A DNA stretch of 64,000 bases from Bacillota bacterium (GTDB lineage Bacteria; Bacillota; Clostridia; Acetivibrionales; DSM-1351). Of the stretch, positions 54,850 to 63,854 are shown in pieces. The notes under the pieces are model-generated. The model saw only the letters and a list, made by a program, of their open reading frames with translations. It did no database searches and was not told the origin of the DNA. Location of the stretch: positions 79,648 through 143,647 of the forward strand of contig JAEXOY010000042.1 in the NCBI GenBank assembly GCA_023439045.1. Direction: 5' to 3'. The position numbers and the translations under genes were made by a program. Within the stretch, counting starts at the first letter, position 1. The number at the start of each line of letters is the position of its first letter.

Positions 54850-56595
54850 TTAATACTCACATTCAATAAATGGATAAAGATTTTCTAGTTTTGAAGATTG
54901 TATCGTACCGTCCTTATTAATTTTAGTTTGGGCTCGAGGTACCTCTTCATACCGTATGTCTCCAATAACTTCAATTAATTCTGGAATATCATCAGCCAGA
55001 GCATTTTTAATTCCTTCGTTTAGCTCACTTGTATCTTTAATTAGTGAATACTTTAGACCATAAGCTTGCGCAATTTTCTCTAAATCTGGCAAACTCATGC
55101 CACTGTCTTTGTTACACCCCGCTAATTTTCCTTTAAAATGAGAATTCTGCATTCCATATATTGAGGAATAGCCAAAATTGTTATATATAAATAGCTTTAT
55201 TGGAAGCTTATAATAAGAAATCAACTGTAGCTCTTGAATATTATGTTGCAGCGAACCGTCCCCTTCAAAAACAATAGTTCTTTTTTTACTGGCTATTGAG
55301 ACACTAATCGCTGATGGTAATGCATAGCCCATTGAGCCTAATCCCATGGGAGAAATAAACCTCTGTCCATTTCTCAAACTTAACCCCAAATTCATTGCTG
55401 CGCATACCCTACCAGTTGGACTAGCAACGAAAACATCATTTGCCTTGGAATATTCTGATAGTTTTTTTGCAAAGTCGTATCCATACACATATTTGGATTT
55501 AATATCAGTTTTCTCGTCACAGATAGGGTATTTTTGCTTTAATTGCTTGCAATACTTAACCCAATGAGTTGTATGTAAAGAAATACTATCCATGCTACTT
55601 AAAATCTTTGTTAAAAACTCCTTTGCATCACAATTAAAGATACCCTCAAAAGAAATGGAAAGTTTTCTAATTTCATTTTCATCAATATCTACTATATATT
55701 TTTTTGCATTTGGTGCAAAATTAGCTTCATTATAAGCTGTTAAGGAAAAGTTTACCCTTGATCCTATTACTAATAAAAAATCACTTTTTTGAAGAATAAA
55801 ATTGGAATATCTGGGTGCTAATGCCCCAGGGAAGCCAAAGAAGTACTCATTTGATTCATAAAACAGTTCCTTTGCTCTCCATGTGCACAAAGCTGGAACT
55901 TCATATGTATTGATTAATTTACGTGCCAAATCACTAGCTCCTGAAGCAATTACCCCTTGCCCAAATAGCATTACAGGCCTTTTAGCTTGCTCTAAGTCAC
56001 GAACTAGCCTCTCAACTAATGGTAAATCAATAACACTGTCCTCATCTTCTGGGTAATATTCACTAAGTCTATCCTCATCAATTTCAGCGGCTTGGATATC
56101 CAATGGTATATCTATCCATACCGGTCCCTTTCTTCCAGAAGTAGCTAAATGAATAGCTTTCTGTAAATGATATTTAATCTTATCTTTATCCGTTATAGTA
56201 ACCGCATATTTTGTATTGTTTTTAATTATATTAACAATATCTACTTCTTGTGGTCCATAGCTTCTTACTCCAAAAGGTGCAAAGTCTGCAGTTTTTACCT
56301 GTCCAGATATAATAAGCATTGGCGTACTATCTTGATATGCAGACACTACTCCAGTAATTGCATTTGTTGCACCGGGGCCTGTCGTAACCATGCAAAAACT
56401 TAATTTATTTGTATATTGAGCATACGCGTCTGCACAAATACTAGTTGCTTGTTCATTTAAATTATAGTACTTACTAATTTTATGACTATTTGCAATGGAG
56501 TTAAGAAGATGCATCATACCACCTCCAGAAAGAAGAAACGCATCTTTAATTCCATACTCCTCCAAATATCTAATAATGTAATCTGACAATTTCAT
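54850..56595 (-). CDS. Thiamine-diphosphate-dependent enzyme, acetolactate-synthase-like
   Basis: An enzyme of about 581 residues with the three ThDP-family domains. The catalytic Glu is in NLNEQATSICADAYAQ (about residue 48) and the Mg-ThDP motif runs from FEGDGSLQHNIQELQL to YNNFGYSS (about 450-480). It lies between CDP-sugar genes and a methyltransferase. The nearest known precedent is YerE of Yersinia, which transfers a two-carbon unit from pyruvate to C4 of a CDP-3,6-dideoxy-4-ketohexose. Ordinary acetolactate synthase is less likely given the missing small subunit and the neighbours. ATG at 56595 follows GGAGAG by 7 nt. Confidence 0.85.
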   Translation of the reverse strand: MKLSDYIIRYLEEYGIKDAFLLSGGGMMHLLNSIANSHKISKYYNLNEQATSICADAYAQYTNKLSFCMVTTGPGATNAITGVVSAYQDSTPMLIISGQVKTADFAPFGVRSYGPQEVDIVNIIKNNTKYAVTITDKDKIKYHLQKAIHLATSGRKGPVWIDIPLDIQAAEIDEDRLSEYYPEDEDSVIDLPLVERLVRDLEQAKRPVMLFGQGVIASGASDLARKLINTYEVPALCTWRAKELFYESNEYFFGFPGALAPRYSNFILQKSDFLLVIGSRVNFSLTAYNEANFAPNAKKYIVDIDENEIRKLSISFEGIFNCDAKEFLTKILSSMDSISLHTTHWVKYCKQLKQKYPICDEKTDIKSKYVYGYDFAKKLSEYSKANDVFVASPTGRVCAAMNLGLSLRNGQRFISPMGLGSMGYALPSAISVSIASKKRTIVFEGDGSLQHNIQELQLISYYKLPIKLFIYNNFGYSSIYGMQNSHFKGKLAGCNKDSGMSLPDLEKIAQAYGLKYSLIKDTSELNEGIKNALADDIPELIEVIGDIRYEEVPRAQTKINKDGTIQSSKLENLYPFIECEY

Positions 56596-56620
56596 ATAAT
56601 TACTCTCCACTTCTACAGAT

Positions 56621-57808
56621 TTATTCTAATACAATAATTGAATTACTCAGCCCTAGCTCTTTTATCTGCTCTATTATGTTTTTTGAATGTAACATAGAGC
56701 AAATAATTATTGTATCACTATTATCTTGGGGAATATCATTGGGTCCAATAACCTTACTATTCCCAAACGTTGTTCCTATCTTAGTAGTGTTATTATCAAT
56801 AAAAGCAGTAATATTACAATCCTTTAGTGGTGTGTTTGCTAACAAGTCCATAGCTAAGGCTCCTGTTCCCCAAACCATTACAGGTTCTCTTTTTTCACAA
56901 ATCTTTGATAAGATTAAGTTCTTAAACATATATACCTTACTTTGATTATTTAGGTATTCTGTAATAGACTTTAATGTGTTTGCATCTTTAACTATTGTAG
57001 CAGTATATTTAATATCTTGATCACATAGTTCGTATCCACAAAATAAACCATATTCTTTAATAGAGTTTGTCTCATAAGTGATTTTTTCATTGTAGATTCT
57101 ATTAAAGCCACAACTAGTCATTAAATTATCAAGTGATTGACAGGAAAAATAATTGATATGCTCCTGATTAAAATTATTAGGTAATGGAGTTGTGTTAATA
57201 TTAATTCTTTCATAATCGGGGATTTCTATAAATATTTTCCCCATTTTAGTTAGATAATTAGTTTTCAAATTACAAATAGCCTCATACGGTAAAAGAAGAT
57301 GCTCCAACATACTAAAGAGAAATATTACATCATAGGAATTTTTATACTTATCCTCGGGAATATCATATATACTTCCTTTTATAGCTTTTTGAGGATAAAA
57401 ACTATTTATTAAACTTACGCTTCTTTCGGATGGATCCATACCTATCGCCTTATAATTTTGTTTATTAAGATATCTTACTAGTGTGCCATTTCCACAACCA
57501 ATATCTAAAATACTGCAATCTTTACTCATCATATTTTTAAGAATAAAATTAGCCCTACCACATGAGCTATTGTACTCCATAATATCTTTTGGGGACATAC
57601 TATATATGTTAAAGTTTTCATAGTAATATTCATATTCTTTAAGGGAGGCACTCGTATTAGCGTAACAGAACCCACAATAATTACAGCATACAATTGAATA
57701 CTTTTGAGGCAAATTATATTCCTTTGGTAGATCAAGAAATATCTCTTTTATTGTATCTATATTTTGGCTTTTGCATATTGGACAAATTCTTATTACTGCT
57801 TGGTTCAT
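56621..57808 (-). CDS. Class I SAM methyltransferase of the sugar C-methyltransferase type
   Basis: A 395-residue, three-part enzyme. It has an N-terminal zinc-binding region (CPICKSQNID, CCNYCGFCYANT), a central SAM-binding domain (CSILDIGCGNGTLVRYL, VIFLFSMLEHLL), and a C-terminal domain (MVWGTGALAMDLLANTPLKD, TAFIDNNTTKIG) as in sugar C-methyltransferases such as TylC3 relatives. It likely methylates a CDP-keto sugar carbon. GGAGGGAGAAATAA precedes the ATG. It lies 24 nt after the reductase gene and 25 nt before the ThDP enzyme. Confidence 0.85.
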   Translation of the reverse strand: MNQAVIRICPICKSQNIDTIKEIFLDLPKEYNLPQKYSIVCCNYCGFCYANTSASLKEYEYYYENFNIYSMSPKDIMEYNSSCGRANFILKNMMSKDCSILDIGCGNGTLVRYLNKQNYKAIGMDPSERSVSLINSFYPQKAIKGSIYDIPEDKYKNSYDVIFLFSMLEHLLLPYEAICNLKTNYLTKMGKIFIEIPDYERININTTPLPNNFNQEHINYFSCQSLDNLMTSCGFNRIYNEKITYETNSIKEYGLFCGYELCDQDIKYTATIVKDANTLKSITEYLNNQSKVYMFKNLILSKICEKREPVMVWGTGALAMDLLANTPLKDCNITAFIDNNTTKIGTTFGNSKVIGPNDIPQDNSDTIIICSMLHSKNIIEQIKELGLSNSIIVLE

Positions 57809-57831
57809 TTATTTCTCCCTCCAAATTTATA

Positions 57832-58716
57832 TTAAATACAATTGTATAAAAGGGTTTCCTTACGGAGCTTAGTAATATTATCTTGATAATACCCAAGTAA
57901 ATCTATAATATTTTCTTGCATATCCCCTATAGCTATGGGAATTTCTTCTAATATTTTTTTATTAGAAGCGGTGTATTCCTTATTTAGTCCATCTTTTGCT
58001 ACTAATATAGGGAGTTCCTTGCCCACTGCCTTATTTATCATGTTTGCTAGTTGTAGTAACTCATACTTCATGCCAGATGTAGCATTATAACAATGATATT
58101 TCATATCGTTGTGTATAAAAAATTCTACCATCCTACATAGGTCATCTATATACAAGTAATCAAATACTGCGTTCTGTCTGATAGTAATGGGATAATCAAA
58201 AAGCGCCTTACATATAGAGTTAGAAATAAATCTTGCAGTATAATCCTCGTACTTTCCGAAAATCCCAAAGAGTCTGAAGTTATAAATATTTTTACTATTT
58301 AGAGTATACTTTGATAAGGTATTCATAAGAAATCCATATGTATCATTAGGAATTTTCCTATCGAACTCATCTTCTGTAATGCTTACAATAGGAAGTTCCC
58401 TAGCATATTCTGCTCCAGTACCAAAATAGAGCATTTTTCCATACAAATCACTACAATGAGCAAGATTCATAAACGTTCTTAGTCTTTCGTGCAAGTAGAG
58501 AGATTCACTGTTTGTCACTTGTCTATCAATCCTTCTATCTATTGCATTTATAACAATATCAAAGGATTGAGTGCGAAAAAGCGATTTTACACTCTCCCAG
58601 TCAAGTGCATCTAGTTCTTTACTAGAAGGAGCAACAATATCATAATTGTTACTTAAGTACTCATATAAATTTCTCCCAACAAACCCTGTTTTACCAATTA
58701 ATAAAATTTTCTTCAA
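57832..58716 (-). CDS. NAD(P)-dependent sugar epimerase/reductase
   Basis: A 294-residue extended SDR with the nucleotide-binding start KILLIGKTGFVGRNLYEYL. The YxxxK catalytic pair is in DTYGFLMNTLSKYTL (Y-G-F-L-M-N-T, atypical spacing), so the active site may be altered. It may act on the CDP-keto sugar from RfbG/RfbH, like the reductases that finish abequose, paratose or yersiniose. The start is TTG at 58716 with AAGAGAG upstream. It follows rfbG by 15 nt. Confidence 0.75.
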   Translation of the reverse strand: MKKILLIGKTGFVGRNLYEYLSNNYDIVAPSSKELDALDWESVKSLFRTQSFDIVINAIDRRIDRQVTNSESLYLHERLRTFMNLAHCSDLYGKMLYFGTGAEYARELPIVSITEDEFDRKIPNDTYGFLMNTLSKYTLNSKNIYNFRLFGIFGKYEDYTARFISNSICKALFDYPITIRQNAVFDYLYIDDLCRMVEFFIHNDMKYHCYNATSGMKYELLQLANMINKAVGKELPILVAKDGLNKEYTASNKKILEEIPIAIGDMQENIIDLLGYYQDNITKLRKETLLYNCI

Positions 58717-58731
58717 AAAATCACTCTCTTT

Positions 58732-59787
58732 TTAAAAATTAAATTCTTCAATCTGATTTATTATGATATCTTTTATACTAGCTGGTGAATATATTAAAGC
58801 CTTATATACCTCAACAGTACTATTTATAGCTTGACTTAAACTCCATTTTGGTTCCCAACGTAATACTGTATGTGCTTTTGAGCAATCAAGCCTCAAATAA
58901 TTTGCTTCATGCGGGCCATTATCACTCTGACTTACCCAACCAGCTCCATCTCCCCACGCCTTGCAAAACAAATCTGCCAAGTCACCGGTAGTAATACAAT
59001 CTTCCTGTTCCGGTCCAAAGTTGTAGCTGCCAGCGTATTTCTTTTTGTCCTGATACTGCTTTTGGGCCAACAGCAAGTAACCTGAAATACACTCTAGTAC
59101 ATGCTGATACGGTCTAATAGAATTGGGATTTCTCAGAATAATGGGTTCTCCTTTTTGAACGGCCCTGAAACAATCAGGAATTATTCTATCCTGCGAAAAG
59201 TCACCGCCGCCAATAACATTACCTGCTCTAGCCGTAGAAATAGCAGGAGCATCTTCGTCTGTAAAAAAAGAATTTATGTAGCTGTAGGTTACAAGCTCAC
59301 TGCATGACTTGCTATTTGAATAGGGGTCATAACCACATAAGGTATCGGTTTCTCTATATCCCCAAGCCCACTCTCGATTGAGATATACTTTGTCAGTTGT
59401 AACATTTACTAAGGATTTTGCGCAGGGATTATGTCTCACAGCATCCAATAAATAAACAGTGCCCATTACATTTGTGCTATACGTCTCAACAGGGTGAGAA
59501 TAAGCCCTTCGTACAATGGGCTGAGCCGCTAAATGAAACACAATCTCTGGACTGCTGGCATTATAAATCTGGGAAAACAGCCCTGTGGTGGTTATATCCC
59601 CAATAACAGAATGTACCTTCTTTTCTAGGTTTAATAGCGTATAAAGGTTAGGAGTGGTCCCTGGCTCCTTTGCAAAACCCGTCACCTCTGCACCAAGATT
59701 AATAAGCACCTCACACAACCAACTTCCTTTAAAACCAGTGTGTCCTGTGACAAGTACCTTTTTCCCCTTCCAGAACTGCCTATCCAT
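58732..59787 (-). CDS. rfbG: CDP-glucose 4,6-dehydratase
   Basis: Converts CDP-glucose to CDP-4-keto-6-deoxyglucose. About 351 residues with NAD-binding KKVLVTGHTGFKGSWLCEVL, substrate-binding HLAAQPIVRRAYSHPVETYS, the catalytic NVTTDKVY, and YDPYSNSKSCSEL (YxxxK). ATG at 59787 is 8 nt after GGAGG; the in-frame TTG at 59802 is inferior. It lies about 100 nt after rfbF. The product is the substrate of RfbH at the other end of the island. Confidence 0.93.
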   Translation of the reverse strand: MDRQFWKGKKVLVTGHTGFKGSWLCEVLINLGAEVTGFAKEPGTTPNLYTLLNLEKKVHSVIGDITTTGLFSQIYNASSPEIVFHLAAQPIVRRAYSHPVETYSTNVMGTVYLLDAVRHNPCAKSLVNVTTDKVYLNREWAWGYRETDTLCGYDPYSNSKSCSELVTYSYINSFFTDEDAPAISTARAGNVIGGGDFSQDRIIPDCFRAVQKGEPIILRNPNSIRPYQHVLECISGYLLLAQKQYQDKKKYAGSYNFGPEQEDCITTGDLADLFCKAWGDGAGWVSQSDNGPHEANYLRLDCSKAHTVLRWEPKWSLSQAINSTVEVYKALIYSPASIKDIIINQIEEFNF

Positions 59788-59885
59788 CACGTTATCCTCC
59801 AAAGTTGTGCTGCATTTACTTTTGCAATACTTTTCACCAGTAAAGCATTAACTAGTCTACTTTATAAACATTACATTAAAAATAT

Positions 59886-60659
59886 CTACCATACCTTCCA
59901 TGGTGCATTGCCTGAATCCCATAAATTCTCTAAATGTTGCTTGTCCCTCTGAGTATCCATGCATTGCCAAAATCCAGTATGCTTATACGCAGTAATATTA
60001 CTTTCACTTGCTAGCATTGACAATGGCTCCCTCTCAAATATAGTTGCATCCCCATCTATATAGTCAAGCACCTTTGGCTCTAGAACAAAGAATCCCCCAT
60101 TTATCCATGTATCCATAGTGTTAGGTTTTTCTACAAATTCTAATACAGTGTCATCTTCCTTGATTCCCAATACACCAAATCTGCCGCTTGGCTGGACTGC
60201 TGTAACAGTTGCAAGCTTTCCGTGCATCTTATGGTACTCTAACAGCTTGCTTATGTCCACATTTGCAACACCATCTCCATAGGTCAACATAAAGGTTTCA
60301 TTACCAAGGTATTCTTTAACCCTTTTTAACCGTCCACCCGTCATAGTATCCAGCCCTGTGTTGACCAAAGTTACCTTCCACGGCTCAGACATATTTGTAT
60401 GTACCTGCATATTGTTTCCATACCTCATATCAAAGGTTACATCGGCTCCATATAAGAAGTAGTTTGCAAAGTATTCCTTAATAATATTACCTTTGTAACC
60501 AAGGCAAATAACGAATTCATTAAAGCCATAATGTGAGTAAGTCTTCATAATATGCCAAAGTATAGGTCTTTCACCTATCTCTATCATAGGTTTGGGTCTT
60601 AGGTGCGACTCTTCACTTATTCTTGAACCATACCCTCCTGCAAAGATTACAACCTTCAT
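59886..60659 (-). CDS. rfbF: Glucose-1-phosphate cytidylyltransferase
   Basis: Makes CDP-glucose from CTP and glucose-1-phosphate, the entry to CDP-deoxysugars. The 257 residues have MKVVIFAGGYGSRISEESHL, RPKPMIEIGERPILWHIMK, LTYGDGVANVD and WINGGFFVLEPKV, all typical. GGGTGAATTAAT precedes the ATG. It follows the large glycosyltransferase gene by 20 nt, in one transcript driven from the sigma-28-like promoter at 63732. Confidence 0.94.
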   Translation of the reverse strand: MKVVIFAGGYGSRISEESHLRPKPMIEIGERPILWHIMKTYSHYGFNEFVICLGYKGNIIKEYFANYFLYGADVTFDMRYGNNMQVHTNMSEPWKVTLVNTGLDTMTGGRLKRVKEYLGNETFMLTYGDGVANVDISKLLEYHKMHGKLATVTAVQPSGRFGVLGIKEDDTVLEFVEKPNTMDTWINGGFFVLEPKVLDYIDGDATIFEREPLSMLASESNITAYKHTGFWQCMDTQRDKQHLENLWDSGNAPWKVW

Positions 60660-60679
60660 ATTAATTCACCCTTTACTAC

Positions 60680-63600
60680 TTATTTTTTTACTGCAATAAC
60701 CTCCATGAAGCCTTCCTTATATCTAGACATCTTGTAATGTTTAGGGACAAAGCCGCATTTAACTAATAATTTCTCTAGAGAATCCTTTGAAAAATAGTTG
60801 TTTATCCTTGAAGACCTCATATGTATATCCTTATCCTTTGCCAACCGTGCATAACCACTTAGCATATTTGGAGTCTCAATATAAATACAACCATCAGCAT
60901 TCAGCTGCTGAACAAATTTTTGTATTAGTCTCTCAGGATTTATTGCACTTTCCAAAACAGAGCTTACGGCTATTATATCAAACTTATTCTTAGTCTTAAA
61001 AATACACTTATTGACATCAAACACATCGTTTGTTACTTCCATTCCATACTCTTGTGCTGCTGCAATAAAAGAGCATTCAGTGTTAATTGCTGCCATATTA
61101 TTACCCGCTGAATGATTTAGAATTGATTCAACGACGTCTGCATAATCTCGTGCATCATGTTTATCTGATCTATCCACTTCTTTAAATTTTGCATCACAAA
61201 TATATGAACTGAACAAGTGGTTGCAGTTATTACACTTTCTCCAAATTTTTATAGGTCCACACTGTTCTATAAAATCATTTCCGGTAAGGGCATTATAAAC
61301 ACTATGCATTTGTGCTTCCGCTCCACATATTGGGCAAGTTCCAATGTCTTCGTTTTTCATATCCTTATCAAATACATAGTATCTGTTTTCGTTGTTCTTG
61401 TCAGTTATAGCTAACTCAGCAAATGTTGGGTTTATTCTAAATACAGCAGTATGACAGAACAATGCAACTTGAGCATTGCCTGCTCTGTTAAATACCTCAC
61501 CCAATCTAAAATAAATAATATCCTTCTTATACTCATTTTTTATTAACTGCAAAAGAAGCGTAAAGGCCTGAATATCCATGTTCTTGCCCACTAGGCTATC
61601 TGCTAGCAGGAAATAGGTTTCTAGCACTTCATCTGGCAGTCTGTAATCAGAAAGATAGGTAAGTGCAACAAACTCCTGTTCTGTCATATCTCTAAGGTAT
61701 TGACTTGTAACCTCTGCTTCTGCCTGCTCAAACTTCCCAGTTCTGACTATATCTTTTGCAACCTTATACTCATCAAATACACTTTTATATGTTGTTAACA
61801 TTTGTTCAGCCTTTTGTCCTACAGCATTTCCACTATTTCTTTGAGCAATTAGAGTAATATAGATAATTGCGTTGTAATCTATATCAATAGTCTTGCTAGA
61901 TAAAGCAATTTCAAACTCTTCTAGTGCCTGCTCAAACTCACTTAAATGATAATGCATAAATGCTTTTATCTTGTGCATCTGTGCTGTAAAGAACTCAGAA
62001 ACTCCAGTCTCAATTAACCATTTTGCTTTATCCATAGCCAATTTATAATCGCGCAAGTCCATATAGCAGGATATTATTTGACCGCATATACTATCATTTA
62101 GTGGCTCAATTGCTACCTCTAAGCAATCTATTTGTTCTTGTCGGGCGATAAAGAACATCTTTTTATACAGCCATATATACTCTGATGCTATCTGATCAGA
62201 TATATTATTTAGCCTGATGCCATCTAAAACCGTTTGAATTACTATTGCCTGATATGGGTTAAGCCTATCTTTATATAGATTAAATAATTTTCTATCCTTT
62301 TCAAATAATACTGCAAGTCCTATGTATCGGCGATGCTCTTCGTTGCCACTGTTTTCAAAGGCACTAGTTGCAGTATCAATAAGCTTCTGATAATTGCCTG
62401 AAAGCAGCATTGCTGCATAAGTAGTGTCATCCTGTCCATCAAAATTGTTATTGTATTTGACAGCATAATATAGGAATACCTTATAAAGACGAGTTCTTTT
62501 CAAAGCTGATATTATTGTTTGTACCTCTTCCTGGTCTTCAATGTTGTATATACTGTTTAAAAATAGTATTATCTCTTCTGCCGACTGATCTTCAATTATT
62601 TTTAGTAATTCAGAAAGTGCATCACAATAAAGCGGGCCAATCTGCAATGCCTTAAGATGATACTCAAAGGCCTCTTCGATATTACCACTTGTAAGGCTGA
62701 TATGCCCAAGTCGATAATATGCCTCAGGTAAACTTCCACTAAAGGAGTTAACATACTGCTCTTTGTAGTTGTTATGAATATGTATTGCCTTAAGTATAGC
62801 CTTATTTGCAGCGTTGTAGTCCTTCTTCATAGCCTCAACGCCCTTATAATAGTTATATATAGGTTGTGCTGGGTGTTTCTCCAGCGTATGTTCTACATGC
62901 TTATCAATATCCTTTTGAGTATACTTTTGTGGCAGTAATGCCATCATTCGGTAATAATACTCGTAAACACTTATAAATAGGTTATTTACTGTCATCAGCT
63001 TGTCAAAATCGGGGTGGCTCAAAAATTTCTTGTAAAATCTAACGCAATCATCATAATTTTCCGTAAGGAAGTTTTCTCTGCATAGGTAATAGTATAGAGG
63101 AGCATCCTTATCTCCACTCCTATACGCCTCCCTCAAAAATTCCAGGTTCCTCTTGGACTTAAGCTCAACTCTGCCATTTGAGTATCCTGTATGATATATC
63201 TTGACTCCCTCATACTCCACATATGTTAATTGTGCTTCTTTTTTATCTACATATTCATGAATTTTTCCAACATATCTTATAGAAGGACTGTTTCTAAAAA
63301 TGCGCATTGCTAGAATCCTGGATGAAATAAAATCTCTATTTTCATCATAGTTACAAAGAGTTGCCCTGATACTATCTACCTCAGTTCTAGGTAGTAATTC
63401 TTCAAGCATTTCTCTCACTTTTGCGGTTTTCATGTCAGGAACAAAGAATTCATCTGCGTCCAAAAATACTATCCAATCTCCCTTTGCTTGCTCAAGAGCA
63501 TAATTCTTTGCAGCTGAAAAGTCATTTATCCAATCAAAATGGAACACCTTTGCTCCGTAAGATTCACAAATCTCAATGGTATTGTCTGTAGAACCAGTAT

Positions 63601-63700
63601 CTACAATTATTATTTCGTCTACTGCATCTTTATAGCTTTCAATTGATTTTGCGATATTATGTGCCTCGTTTTTCACTATAGAGCAAGCGGATATTCTCAT
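60680..63700 (-). CDS. Glycosyltransferase-TPR-methyltransferase fusion
   Basis: A 1006-residue protein. Residues 1-230 are a family 2 GT-A transferase (ISACSIVKNEAHNIAKSIES, EIIIVDTGSTDNTIEICES, DWIVFLDADEFF). Residues 230-780 are TPR-like helical repeats. Residues 790-1006 hold a zinc-binding part (CPICGAEAQ, CNNCNHLF) and a methyltransferase-like domain (FDIIAVSSVLESAINPERLI, GCIYIETPNM) lacking a clear SAM-binding glycine motif. GT2-TPR fusions modify proteins directly. It is the gene next to flagellin and has a sigma-28-like promoter 32 nt upstream, so flagellin is the most likely acceptor. GGAGGTAATTTCATA precedes the ATG. Confidence 0.85.
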   Translation of the reverse strand: MRISACSIVKNEAHNIAKSIESYKDAVDEIIIVDTGSTDNTIEICESYGAKVFHFDWINDFSAAKNYALEQAKGDWIVFLDADEFFVPDMKTAKVREMLEELLPRTEVDSIRATLCNYDENRDFISSRILAMRIFRNSPSIRYVGKIHEYVDKKEAQLTYVEYEGVKIYHTGYSNGRVELKSKRNLEFLREAYRSGDKDAPLYYYLCRENFLTENYDDCVRFYKKFLSHPDFDKLMTVNNLFISVYEYYYRMMALLPQKYTQKDIDKHVEHTLEKHPAQPIYNYYKGVEAMKKDYNAANKAILKAIHIHNNYKEQYVNSFSGSLPEAYYRLGHISLTSGNIEEAFEYHLKALQIGPLYCDALSELLKIIEDQSAEEIILFLNSIYNIEDQEEVQTIISALKRTRLYKVFLYYAVKYNNNFDGQDDTTYAAMLLSGNYQKLIDTATSAFENSGNEEHRRYIGLAVLFEKDRKLFNLYKDRLNPYQAIVIQTVLDGIRLNNISDQIASEYIWLYKKMFFIARQEQIDCLEVAIEPLNDSICGQIISCYMDLRDYKLAMDKAKWLIETGVSEFFTAQMHKIKAFMHYHLSEFEQALEEFEIALSSKTIDIDYNAIIYITLIAQRNSGNAVGQKAEQMLTTYKSVFDEYKVAKDIVRTGKFEQAEAEVTSQYLRDMTEQEFVALTYLSDYRLPDEVLETYFLLADSLVGKNMDIQAFTLLLQLIKNEYKKDIIYFRLGEVFNRAGNAQVALFCHTAVFRINPTFAELAITDKNNENRYYVFDKDMKNEDIGTCPICGAEAQMHSVYNALTGNDFIEQCGPIKIWRKCNNCNHLFSSYICDAKFKEVDRSDKHDARDYADVVESILNHSAGNNMAAINTECSFIAAAQEYGMEVTNDVFDVNKCIFKTKNKFDIIAVSSVLESAINPERLIQKFVQQLNADGCIYIETPNMLSGYARLAKDKDIHMRSSRINNYFSKDSLEKLLVKCGFVPKHYKMSRYKEGFMEVIAVKK

Positions 63701-63731
63701 TATGAAATTACCTCCAATTTGTTATACCTAT

Positions 63732-63758
63732 ATATCGGCTATAAATAATCTTTTATTA
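63732..63758 (-). promoter_or_regulatory. Sigma-28-type promoter for the glycosylation island
   Basis: On the minus strand TAAT (63758-63755), 15 nt, then GCCGATAT (63739-63732), a perfect -10. It lies 32 nt before the start of the large glycosyltransferase gene, with about 25 nt of leader. Confidence 0.75.
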
Positions 63759-63801
63759 AGGCTATTAAGGCTCAAAACCCCGTGGGTATTTTTGAAAATG
63801 T

Positions 63802-63837
63802 AAAATAAATGGGTCGGAAGAAAACACTCCCGACCCA
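63802..63837 (-). terminator. Terminator of the flagellin gene
   Basis: Stem TGGGTCGG / CCGACCCA (63810-63837) with a 12-nt loop, followed on the minus strand by TTTATTTTAC, 17 nt after the flagellin stop. Confidence 0.75.
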
Positions 63838-63854
63838 AATAATAACACCATAGA

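Noticed and set aside
54850..56595. Acetolactate synthase (ilvB) of the branched-chain amino acid pathway
   Set aside because: There is no small subunit gene, and it is embedded among CDP-sugar genes away from leu; a sugar-modifying role fits better.
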